Assembly (NCBI GenBank): GCA_021153185.1
Contig: JAGKTY010000021.1
Coordinates: 1-40,909, forward strand
From: Lachnospiraceae bacterium
GTDB lineage: Bacteria > Bacillota > Clostridia > Lachnospirales > Lachnospiraceae
DNA: 40,909 nt
Direction of reading: 5' to 3'
In this document: positions 15,960-23,296 of the stretch, piece after piece
Numbering within the stretch: position 1 is the first letter of the stretch
How the letters are laid out: each line of letters begins with the position of its first letter
Made by a program: the position numbers and the translations under genes
The notes under the pieces: generated by a model
What the model saw: the letters and a program-made list of their open reading frames with translations, nothing else
Databases searched by the model: none
What the model was told of the DNA's origin: nothing

Positions 15960-15992
15960 GAAGAAAAGGGAGATGCTAAATTAGCATCTCCC
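15960..15992 (-). terminator. Terminator of the ugpC-type gene
   Basis: GGGAGATGCTAA (15968-15979) and TTAGCATCTCCC (15981-15992) are a perfect 12-base inverted repeat around one base. On the minus strand it is followed by TTTTCTTCC. It lies 18 bases after the ATPase stop codon. Confidence 0.85.
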
Positions 15993-16010
15993 GGTATTTC
16001 TCGTTTCAGA

Positions 16011-17123
16011 CTAGTTTGTGATAATCTGCTCTGTCTCTTTATCGAATACGTGAATCTTCTCAACATCAAGAGCGAAACGAACAACATCGCCAGGTCTTGC
16101 AGTTGTACGAGAATCAACTCTAGCTGTCATTGGGAACTCATCAAGATCGAAGTATAAGAATACCTCAGCACCAAGTAACTCGTATACTTTGATTGTAGCT
16201 TCGAATACGCTCTGTGGAGAAGCTTCAACCATCATCTCTGAATCATATACATCTTCCGGACGGATACCAAATGTAACAGTCTTTCCGTTGTAACCACCCT
16301 CGATTAATTTTTTAGATTTTGCTGGTGGAAGTGGAATGAAGTGACCAGCTACTTTAAGAACTGCTGTATCATCAACTACTTCTACAACTGCATCTAAGAA
16401 GTTCATCTGTGGGCTTCCCATGAATCCGGCTACGAATAAGTTCTGTGGTTTATCATATAAGTTCTGTGGTGTATCTACCTGCTGGATGATACCATCTTTC
16501 ATAACTACGATTCTTGTACCAAGTGTCATAGCCTCTGTCTGGTCATGTGTTACGTAGATGATTGTTGTACCGATTCTCTGGTGTAATTTAGCGATCTCGA
16601 TACGCATCTGTACACGAAGTTTTGCATCCAAGTTTGATAAAGGCTCATCCATAAGGAATACTTTAGGGTTACGAACGATAGCACGACCCATAGCAACACG
16701 CTGTCTCTGTCCACCTGAAAGAGCTTTTGGTTTACGGTCAAGAAGTGGAGTAAGATCAAGAATCTTAGCTGCTTCTTTTACCATTTTATCGATTTCGTCT
16801 TTTGGTACTTTTCTAAGTTTAAGACCAAATGCCATGTTGTCATATACTGACATATGTGGATAAAGAGCGTAGTTCTGGAATACCATCGCGATATCTCTAT
16901 CCTTTGGCTCAACGTCATTTACTAATCTGTCACCGATTCTTAATTCACCTGAAGAAATATCTTCCAAACCAGCGATCATACGAAGTGTTGTTGATTTACC
17001 ACATCCTGAAGGTCCTACGAAGATGATGAACTCCTGATCTGCGATCTCAAGATTGAAGTCCTTAACAGCTTCGAATCCGTTAGGATATACTTTGTTAATG
17101 TTTTTTAATGATAAACTTGCCAT
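16011..17123 (-). CDS. ugpC: Sugar ABC transporter ATPase, UgpC/MsmK/MalK family
   Basis: The 370-residue product is the ATP-hydrolysing subunit for CUT1-type sugar importers. It shows Walker A GPSGCGKST (37-45), Q-loop (VFQNYALYPHMS), signature LSGGQRQRVAMGRA, Walker B VFLMDEPLSNLD, H-loop VTHDQ, and a C-terminal TOBE regulatory domain (about 240-370). No permease or binding-protein genes are adjacent, so it is probably the shared ATPase that serves several sugar importers, as MsmK does in streptococci. GGAGG lies 7-8 nt before the ATG. Codons are strongly biased to a small preferred set compared with its neighbours, suggesting high expression. The promoter region carries a 16-bp palindrome. 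Confidence 0.94.
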   Translation of the reverse strand: MASLSLKNINKVYPNGFEAVKDFNLEIADQEFIIFVGPSGCGKSTTLRMIAGLEDISSGELRIGDRLVNDVEPKDRDIAMVFQNYALYPHMSVYDNMAFGLKLRKVPKDEIDKMVKEAAKILDLTPLLDRKPKALSGGQRQRVAMGRAIVRNPKVFLMDEPLSNLDAKLRVQMRIEIAKLHQRIGTTIIYVTHDQTEAMTLGTRIVVMKDGIIQQVDTPQNLYDKPQNLFVAGFMGSPQMNFLDAVVEVVDDTAVLKVAGHFIPLPPAKSKKLIEGGYNGKTVTFGIRPEDVYDSEMMVEASPQSVFEATIKVYELLGAEVFLYFDLDEFPMTARVDSRTTARPGDVVRFALDVEKIHVFDKETEQIITN

Positions 17124-17185
17124 TAAAATTTCCTCCTAATATACTTAGTAATATGCTTTACCTTTGGCTTTTCGCCGTTATATGT

Positions 17186-17214
17186 AGTATATCGTACGTA
17201 GCAATATATTGCTA
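17186..17214 (-). promoter_or_regulatory. Putative ugpC promoter with 16-bp palindrome over the -35 region
   Basis: On the minus strand TATACT (17191-17186) is a good -10. Seventeen bases upstream, where the -35 should be, the sequence is only TAGCAA, and the positions 17199-17214 form a perfect palindrome, TAGCAATATATTGCTA. A weak -35 under a palindrome is a common plan for a regulated promoter; the regulator (perhaps the adjacent CdaR-type protein) is not known. Confidence 0.45.
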
Positions 17215-17288
17215 TGCCATTGTTACACAAAGTTTTGAGATATTCCTATACATTTTGTACAATAACCATCTCTGTTTTGTATCACGTG

Positions 17289-18770
17289 TTAATCCTGATA
17301 GAACATCAACTGGTTCTTACCGGCACGCTTTGCCTTGTAAAGACCCTTGTCTGCTGCTTTATACAGCGTCTCAAAGTCAGCTCCGTCTCTCGGGAATACG
17401 GCACAACCAATCGATGCCGTAACGGTATATCTCGTGTAATCTCCAACCTGGAAATTGCGGAAAATACCTGCCATCTTATCTGCTTCTTTGATGACAAGTT
17501 CATCTGTATTGATGTGCTTGAGCAATACAATAAACTCATCACCGCCGACACGGCCAAGCACATCGGATACACGGAACGCAGCTTTCAATCTGCGGCCGAC
17601 ATTACGAAGCACCTCATCACCAAAGGCATGTCCCATCGTATCGTTAATCTTCTTAAAGTTATCCAAATCGATAATGAACATAACCGCCTGCTCATTCGGA
17701 TACTCCGTCATATAATTCTTAATACGGCGCTCTGTTGCAATTTTGTTGGTGAGCTCCGTAAGTAAGTCTGTATCCGCTTTGTTCTCAAGCTCTTTGCTCT
17801 GTGAAGTCATTTTGCGCTTTCCGATAATATTAATGACACTGACTGCAATAAAGAATACTGCAAGCGCACATGCAATATAAATTACCAGACTCTTCATCGC
17901 TGCAAATGCGCCACTTGACAGACGATTGACATACGCCATCGGAACATTGAGTACAAAATACCAACCATTTACTTCAATCGGTGCAAAGCTGTAATATACG
18001 CCGCTGTCATCCTCAGAGGTTGTAAAATTAAAGGCATCATGTTTTCCAATCTTGTCACAGATTTGATTTTTACTAAATCCGGAAATGCGTTTTTCCGCAG
18101 CCTCCTCAATGATGTTTGTATCATAAGTTACCGCTTTTGAACTTCCTGCATTCAACGAAATAACCTGTCCGCTTTCGTCAATCATTGCATACCAGGAGCT
18201 TCCGTCAAAATGGAAAACACCTGCATCAAATTTGATTTCCTTCGGGCTTAAATATCCGACAAGACATCCCTTGCCCAATGGATAGACATAGGTAATCATC
18301 TGCTCTGTTGTATCATACTCCGAAATCAGGATACCTTTTTTGGCGTTGCGGACAGCGTCCAAAACTGCTTCATCCTTGACAATGACATCATTGCCCTCAC
18401 TGTTGATTCCATGTCCGTCTGAAGTGACTGCCCAAATTTCCGTCACTTCGCCATTTTGTTTACAACCTGACAAATACGGGAGCATCTGTTCGGTTTGCGC
18501 AATCCTGTCTACATCTATTAAATCACCGGCAATCGAAACCGTGCTTTCAAACAAATTGATTTCGTTATTGGATTCATTTGCATAATAGAGTGCTGCGTCC
18601 TTAAAGCGATTGTCCACAACACTGTTTAAGGATTTGCGTAAATCTTTGAATGTCGCATTCAGAAGGGCTGTCACAACAATAATGAAAATAATAGATGGCA
18701 CAACCCATTGATTGATAATGACTTTTTGCTTTTCGTACTCTTTTTTGATTTTATTGATTAGTTTTCCCAT
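17289..18770 (-). CDS. Transmembrane diguanylate cyclase (GGDEF) with extracytoplasmic sensor
   Basis: The 493-residue product has an N-terminal membrane helix (about 20-42), a Cache-like extracytoplasmic domain (about 45-295; PLGKGCLVGYLSP, YYSFAPIEVNGWYFVLNVP), a second helix (about 298-322) and a GGDEF domain. The active site GGDEF is intact at 409-413, and the product-inhibition site RxxD (RVSD) lies five residues before it, so it should make c-di-GMP and be feedback inhibited. The start at 18770 has AGGGG 7-8 nt upstream. It is the last gene of a close cluster with a YesL-like protein, an HD-GYP phosphodiesterase-type protein and a GNAT gene. The sensed ligand is unknown. Confidence 0.92.
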   Translation of the reverse strand: MGKLINKIKKEYEKQKVIINQWVVPSIIFIIVVTALLNATFKDLRKSLNSVVDNRFKDAALYYANESNNEINLFESTVSIAGDLIDVDRIAQTEQMLPYLSGCKQNGEVTEIWAVTSDGHGINSEGNDVIVKDEAVLDAVRNAKKGILISEYDTTEQMITYVYPLGKGCLVGYLSPKEIKFDAGVFHFDGSSWYAMIDESGQVISLNAGSSKAVTYDTNIIEEAAEKRISGFSKNQICDKIGKHDAFNFTTSEDDSGVYYSFAPIEVNGWYFVLNVPMAYVNRLSSGAFAAMKSLVIYIACALAVFFIAVSVINIIGKRKMTSQSKELENKADTDLLTELTNKIATERRIKNYMTEYPNEQAVMFIIDLDNFKKINDTMGHAFGDEVLRNVGRRLKAAFRVSDVLGRVGGDEFIVLLKHINTDELVIKEADKMAGIFRNFQVGDYTRYTVTASIGCAVFPRDGADFETLYKAADKGLYKAKRAGKNQLMFYQD

Positions 18771-18781
18771 GGTGATTCCCC

Positions 18782-19468
18782 TCACTCAACATTACTTTCT
18801 ATATCTGAATCAGCCTGTACTTCTTGTTCCTGCGTATCTTCTTGTATTTCTTCCGATTCCGGCTTCATTTTTTCAAACATCTTTAACAAAAAAATCGAAT
18901 TGGAATATGCCACCGCGGCAAATCCGATTAAAATACTGATTGGCGCAAATTTCAATGACCAAATAACAATGATAACCGGTAACGCATGAAACACAATCAT
19001 CATTATGGTCAACGGTAAGTTTGCAATGCTTAACAATACCGAATTGACCAGTGTTGTTTTAACCGTATTTTCAAATCTCGATAGAAGCGGGAAGCTGTAT
19101 ACCATCGAAAATACAATAATAATTGTAGGAATAATCAGAAATCCCAACAACAGTTTATTGATACCGACATCATACCTTGTAAGCAGGTAAAAGTCCATTC
19201 CGACAAACGCACCACCTGCAAGATAAATGAGCCATATCCCTGTCGCCTGTAAAAAGTTTTCCTTAAAAGAATGTAAAAATCCTTTTACGGCCGAAGTGCC
19301 CCGGTCCTCCACAAGCTTCATGCTGGAATAGTAGAGCGCTGTCGTTGCTGCACCGATTGTAAAAACCGGTAAGCAGCATACCAAATATAATAAGTTAAGC
19401 AGAAATAAATCCGAGAACTTAAATAAGCCTCCCATAAATGATCCATTTCCGTCAAATAGTCCTGACAT
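18782..19468 (-). CDS. YesL/DUF624-like membrane protein
   Basis: The 228-residue product starts with MSGLFDGNGSFMGGLFKFSDLF and has about five membrane helices (about 17-40, 75-95, 102-125, 145-165, 168-190), then an acidic cytoplasmic tail of about 30 residues rich in Glu and Gln. The N-terminal pattern and helix plan match the YesL family (DUF624), which is often found near sugar transport genes; the function is unknown. It sits between the HD-GYP and GGDEF genes, with 3 and 11 bases between the frames, so it is made with them and could be a membrane partner. A ribosome binding site AAGGCAGG overlaps the end of the upstream gene. Confidence 0.8.
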   Translation of the reverse strand: MSGLFDGNGSFMGGLFKFSDLFLLNLLYLVCCLPVFTIGAATTALYYSSMKLVEDRGTSAVKGFLHSFKENFLQATGIWLIYLAGGAFVGMDFYLLTRYDVGINKLLLGFLIIPTIIIVFSMVYSFPLLSRFENTVKTTLVNSVLLSIANLPLTIMMIVFHALPVIIVIWSLKFAPISILIGFAAVAYSNSIFLLKMFEKMKPESEEIQEDTQEQEVQADSDIESNVE

Positions 19469-19471
19469 AAT

Positions 19472-20740
19472 CTATTTACCTGCCTTCTTTTGGAACATCG
19501 CATTGACATGCTCAAGCTGGCTTTGTAATTTGGAATGCATGGTAAGGATTTCCTCCGAATGCTTGTAAACATCTGCAACAATTTCCTCATAGTCAGCCGC
19601 GAGAACATCCACAATTTCCATACTTATTTTGCCACGCGAAGCATCATTATGCAATATCTCAAGCACCTGTGCTTTGCTCATCGGCTCTCTGTAGGCACGT
19701 TTACTAATCATACCGGTCATCATGTCCGCAACCTGCAATATCTTGTCTTCAACCGTCATCTGCAGATTGACAAGCCCTTTCGGATAACCGCTTCCATCCA
19801 TTCTTTCATGGTGTCTGCATGCGATATCCACAATCGTCTGATTCATGCGCTCGGTCAGAATTTTCTCCTGAACGGCTACGTGCTTTTTCACAATATCAAA
19901 TTCTTCCGGTGTCAATTTACGATTGGCCTTCAACAAATCCAACGGAATCGCCAACATACCTACGTCGTGAAGAAGCGCACCATAATACAGCTTGGTGCAT
20001 TGATCCTCTGTCAAATCCATATGATCTGCAATTTGTTCGCAGATACAAATAGATGTCACACTGTCTACCACCTTGACTTTGCTGCGCAGTCCAAGACAAT
20101 ACATCAGCATCTCCATGAAACAGCGCTTATCCTCATTGGTAAACATGATATAATCCATAAGCTCATCAAGCTCTTCTTCATACTTTTTGCTCTTGATTTG
20201 CTCAAAAATATCGTACTTAACTTGTGCCTGCGAAAACAACTTCACAGCCTTTTCGCTATACTTTGTTCCCGAATATTTGGACAAAAGCCCAAAATCAAAT
20301 CGATCTCCGAGTGCCGAGTGATGGATGTCTATCATCTCAGCCAGATGTAAATAACATGCTATATCCTTGTACTCAAATGAAACATCCTTCATCTGTGCAT
20401 AATCCGTATGATGATACAAGATTACTTTTGACATATTGGCCATTGGCGAAAGATATTTCATAAACAAATATCCGTAAATGGAATGTGGCATACATTTTTT
20501 GACTTCAAACCGGAGCATGTCATTGACATCATCTGTCTTATATGCCCCTATGTCATGTAGCGTAGCTAACATCACATAATCAGCCAGCTCATATTTTTCA
20601 TATCCGCCTTCGCATGAAAGCATCTTATACAGAATATATCCCGTACGGGATCCATGCGTCATAAGCCGTTTATCCATCAGCTTAAGCGTATCTCTCATCA
20701 ACAGAAAAATATTTTTACTGCTAATCAAATCCATTGCCAT
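19472..20740 (-). CDS. Tandem HD-domain protein with C-terminal HD-GYP (c-di-GMP phosphodiesterase type)
   Basis: The 422-residue product has two HD domains and no membrane segment. The first (about 15-165) keeps a full ligand set: H29, TLHDIG, MPHSIYG, ILYHHTD and a later Asp. The second (about 210-395) has LLHDVG, KKHVAVQEKIL, CRHHERMDGSGYPKGL and QVADMMTGM, including the GYP signature of c-di-GMP phosphodiesterases. Two deviations are visible: the first ligand histidine of the HD-GYP domain seems replaced by Asp (VVDSVTS), and the usual HDIGK lysine is Met. Activity is therefore probable but not certain. AGGGG lies 8 nt before the ATG. It is in the same cluster as a diguanylate cyclase, giving opposite activities from one transcript. 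Confidence 0.85.
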   Translation of the reverse strand: MAMDLISSKNIFLLMRDTLKLMDKRLMTHGSRTGYILYKMLSCEGGYEKYELADYVMLATLHDIGAYKTDDVNDMLRFEVKKCMPHSIYGYLFMKYLSPMANMSKVILYHHTDYAQMKDVSFEYKDIACYLHLAEMIDIHHSALGDRFDFGLLSKYSGTKYSEKAVKLFSQAQVKYDIFEQIKSKKYEEELDELMDYIMFTNEDKRCFMEMLMYCLGLRSKVKVVDSVTSICICEQIADHMDLTEDQCTKLYYGALLHDVGMLAIPLDLLKANRKLTPEEFDIVKKHVAVQEKILTERMNQTIVDIACRHHERMDGSGYPKGLVNLQMTVEDKILQVADMMTGMISKRAYREPMSKAQVLEILHNDASRGKISMEIVDVLAADYEEIVADVYKHSEEILTMHSKLQSQLEHVNAMFQKKAGK

Positions 20741-20751
20741 AACAAATTCCC

Positions 20752-21225
20752 CTAAAACCGATATACCATTGGCGTATACGTTATTCCGTCCTTTGTTTCC
20801 TTTGGACGAAGATCTTCAAATCCATATGCATGATAAAAATCAACCGCATATGTTGACGCATTCACCGTCATCCCCGGTTCCTTCAATTCCTTTAGAACTG
20901 TGCCGGCGTAATCTAAAAGTCTCCTGCCAATCCCCTGCCTGTGGTACGCAGAATCAACAAACAAGAGAGAAATATGCGCTCTCTCCCTTAACGAGACAAT
21001 GCCAACCATATGTCCGTCTGCGAATGCACAAAATAAATGATACTGATTCGCCACAAACATTCGTTTCAGTTGTTCATCCGTTACAAAATCTTGAAAATTT
21101 CGAATTCCCTCCGGTGTATATTCTTCTGCGAGAAAACGGTCAAATGTCCGCCATGCAAGCAACATGGCGTCTTCCCACTCGGACAAAAGTGCCGGACGAA
21201 TCTCCCATTGTTTCTCTTGACGCAT
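20752..21225 (-). CDS. GNAT-family N-acetyltransferase
   Basis: The 157-residue product is a single GNAT domain with the acetyl-CoA-binding motif HRQGIGRRLLDYA (about 93-105) preceded by the beta-strand ISLLFVDSAY, and the C-terminal VNASTYAVDFYHAYGFEDL typical of the family. The substrate is unknown. GGGGAG lies 7 nt before the ATG. It is the first gene of the close GNAT/HD-GYP/YesL/GGDEF cluster, 11 bases before the HD-GYP gene; whether this placement has functional meaning is open. Confidence 0.85.
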   Translation of the reverse strand: MRQEKQWEIRPALLSEWEDAMLLAWRTFDRFLAEEYTPEGIRNFQDFVTDEQLKRMFVANQYHLFCAFADGHMVGIVSLRERAHISLLFVDSAYHRQGIGRRLLDYAGTVLKELKEPGMTVNASTYAVDFYHAYGFEDLRPKETKDGITYTPMVYRF

Positions 21226-21264
21226 GACCAGACTCCCCTTATAGTTACGCTCTTCAATATTTTA

Positions 21265-21304
21265 TCACAAAAAGCACAAAACATAAAGAAGTTTTGTGCT
21301 TTTT
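21265..21304 (-). terminator. Terminator after the DUF1002 gene
   Basis: AAAAAGCACAAAAC (21269-21282) and GTTTTGTGCTTTTT (21291-21304) form a 14-bp perfect stem with an 8-base loop. On the minus strand it follows the DUF1002 gene and ends in TTTTTGTG; it may also act on the other strand. Confidence 0.85.
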
Positions 21305-21335
21305 GTTGCTGTTTTATATAAAAATTTATCAAATT

Positions 21336-22283
21336 TTAATGAAATAAGTTTGAGAAAAATCCCTTAACACTCTGTGCAATACCGGAGAAGAAACTTGCCA
21401 CGCCTGCTTTCGCCACCGTCTCTCCGTCAATATGGTTGATAAAGTCTGAACCAAACTTTTTGTATAAGTCCTCCGCCTGATCGAGCAGAACTGCCGGATC
21501 AAGACCCAATTTCTTGATTTTTGCCATCACATCAACAATCTGCTGTCTCTCATCATCGGAAAGTGTTACGCCAAACTTTTCTTCACCTTCTGTAATTGCA
21601 TTGCGGATATCATCTTCATTTTCAAGCTCCCCTGCTGCCAGTTTCGCTTTAACAAACGCAATGAGTGCCTCAACATCCTCACTGTCTGCGGCATCAATCG
21701 CATTTGCCAGATCGCCTGTTGTAATCATCTCATCGAGTGCTGCGTCAAGTGTCTCATCCGTCACCTGTTGTCCGCTTAGAATCTCATAGCCTTTCACCGC
21801 ACCGATTAGTCCCGCCGTTCCGGAAATCTGCGTCGGTCCGACGACCAAAATGTCAGCATCCTGAATTCCCGCTGTAAGAAGGGCATTTCGATACATACCA
21901 ACCGTACAATACGCAATATTTTTGGTTGTCACCTGTACGCCGTACCCTTTCTCTTTTGGGGTAATCATAACGCTGGAAAGCGATTTTGTTCCAATGACCG
22001 CCGGGTCAATGTAATTGTCCAAATACTGATGCTCCAAATCATTTGTAATGGTAATGACATTATAGCTTGGAAGATCTGCCTCCGCTATGCCCATCAGGGA
22101 AAGAACGGTCTGCTTTTGCTCTGCTGACAGATTGGCACCGAGTGCAATCAGCGGAACATCTTCCTTGACTGTCTCATGCGTCGTCTCGGCAAAATCGATT
22201 ACCTGCGAAGCACAAACCGGCATTGCTAACATACATACTGCAAGCATCGCAAACGCCAATGTTTTTGTTAATTTCCTTTTCAT
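21336..22283 (-). CDS. Secreted DUF1002 (YpuA-like) protein
   Basis: The 315-residue product begins with a clear signal peptide (basic MKRKLTK, hydrophobic core, cleavage probably after PVCA, near residue 25). The body (about 40-290) matches the DUF1002 family: LGANLSAEQKQTVLSLMGI near the start, then YLDNYIDPAVIGTKSLSSVMI and VVGPTQISGTAGLIGAVKGYE. The family is secreted in Firmicutes and has no known activity. The C-terminal part is helical and acidic and ends with a hydrophobic SVKGFFSNLFH. AAAGGAGG lies 5 nt before the ATG. It lies 11 bases after the alpha/beta hydrolase gene, as the last gene of the metG operon. Confidence 0.88.
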   Translation of the reverse strand: MKRKLTKTLAFAMLAVCMLAMPVCASQVIDFAETTHETVKEDVPLIALGANLSAEQKQTVLSLMGIAEADLPSYNVITITNDLEHQYLDNYIDPAVIGTKSLSSVMITPKEKGYGVQVTTKNIAYCTVGMYRNALLTAGIQDADILVVGPTQISGTAGLIGAVKGYEILSGQQVTDETLDAALDEMITTGDLANAIDAADSEDVEALIAFVKAKLAAGELENEDDIRNAITEGEEKFGVTLSDDERQQIVDVMAKIKKLGLDPAVLLDQAEDLYKKFGSDFINHIDGETVAKAGVASFFSGIAQSVKGFFSNLFH

Positions 22284-22294
22284 GTGGTCCTCCT

Positions 22295-23257
22295 TTATAC
22301 TGCTATGCGATCGAGTACACCTTGAATCCAGTTGTACAAGTCAACATATACAGTCTCTCTGTCCACCTCATTTAAGATTTCATGTCTATCCCCGTTATAT
22401 AGCTTTAACTGCGTTCTTGTCATATCGAGATTGATAAATGCATCATAAAGCTTTTGCGGTCCCTCACCCCAATTTCCAACCGGGTCCTGCGTTCCTGCCG
22501 CAATCAGAATCGGCAGCTTCTTCGGTATTTTTTCCCACGCTTTTTCATCCTGTGCACGCTTGACAAGGATGGATAAGGTATAATATCCATTGACCGTAAA
22601 ATTAAACTGACATTTTTGATCTGCCAGATATTGCTCAATAATCGCCCTATCCTTTGTCAACCAGTCTTTCTGCGTCTGCGGATTGTCAATCCGGCTCAAA
22701 TATTTCCCGAACACTGCCTTATGGAAAAAGTCAATATAGCTTTTTCCTTTTCCAAGCAGACAAAACAGCTTTGGAATCATAACTGCCGCATTGACAGAAG
22801 GCTTACTCACAAAGCCCGTACCAAGAAGAATCGCACCATCAATTCCCGTTCCGTATTTGACAAGATAATTGCGAAGGATATAAGACCCCATACTGTGCGC
22901 CAAAATGATGTACGGCACACCCGGATTGTTTTCCTGCGTTAACTTTTTGAGTCTGTGAACATCTCTTACAACAACCGTTGCAGGATCATTTTCGCAAAAA
23001 TATCCATACAGTCCGTTTGACGATAGACTCTCTCCGTGTCCGAGGTGGTCATTGCCCACCACAAGGATTCCCTTATCTGCCAGGAATCCGGCAAAATCGT
23101 CGTACCGCCCGATATGCTCTGTCATTCCATGCACAATCTGAACAATACAAACAGGCTTTCCATCTACCAGTGCTTCTTCCGCCGGCTCCCACTGCATCGC
23201 GTGGATTTTGGTCATGCCATCTCTTGAATCATACGTAAAATTCTTTGTTTGTATCAT
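22295..23257 (-). CDS. Alpha/beta hydrolase, monoacylglycerol-lipase-like (serine aminopeptidase S33 type)
   Basis: The 320-residue product has the alpha/beta-hydrolase fold with oxyanion region VQIVHGMTEHIGRY, HLGHGES, nucleophile elbow LAHSMGSYI (catalytic Ser), catalytic Asp in AAGTQDPVGNWGEG and catalytic His in NGDRHEILNE. This is the pattern of lysophospholipase/monoacylglycerol lipase proteins (PldB group). No signal peptide is seen, so it is cytoplasmic. The start at 23257 has AGGA 6 nt upstream. It is between metG and the DUF1002 gene in one operon. The natural ester substrate is unknown. Confidence 0.88.
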   Translation of the reverse strand: MIQTKNFTYDSRDGMTKIHAMQWEPAEEALVDGKPVCIVQIVHGMTEHIGRYDDFAGFLADKGILVVGNDHLGHGESLSSNGLYGYFCENDPATVVVRDVHRLKKLTQENNPGVPYIILAHSMGSYILRNYLVKYGTGIDGAILLGTGFVSKPSVNAAVMIPKLFCLLGKGKSYIDFFHKAVFGKYLSRIDNPQTQKDWLTKDRAIIEQYLADQKCQFNFTVNGYYTLSILVKRAQDEKAWEKIPKKLPILIAAGTQDPVGNWGEGPQKLYDAFINLDMTRTQLKLYNGDRHEILNEVDRETVYVDLYNWIQGVLDRIAV

Positions 23258-23296
23258 GTATCTTCCTTTCAAGACAATTTATGTCACTTCCAACCT

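Noticed and set aside
17223..17288. Terminator of the GGDEF gene before the ugpC promoter
   Set aside because: Only weak, widely spaced inverted repeats (GAGAT/ATCTC) are present, with no T run, so none was annotated.
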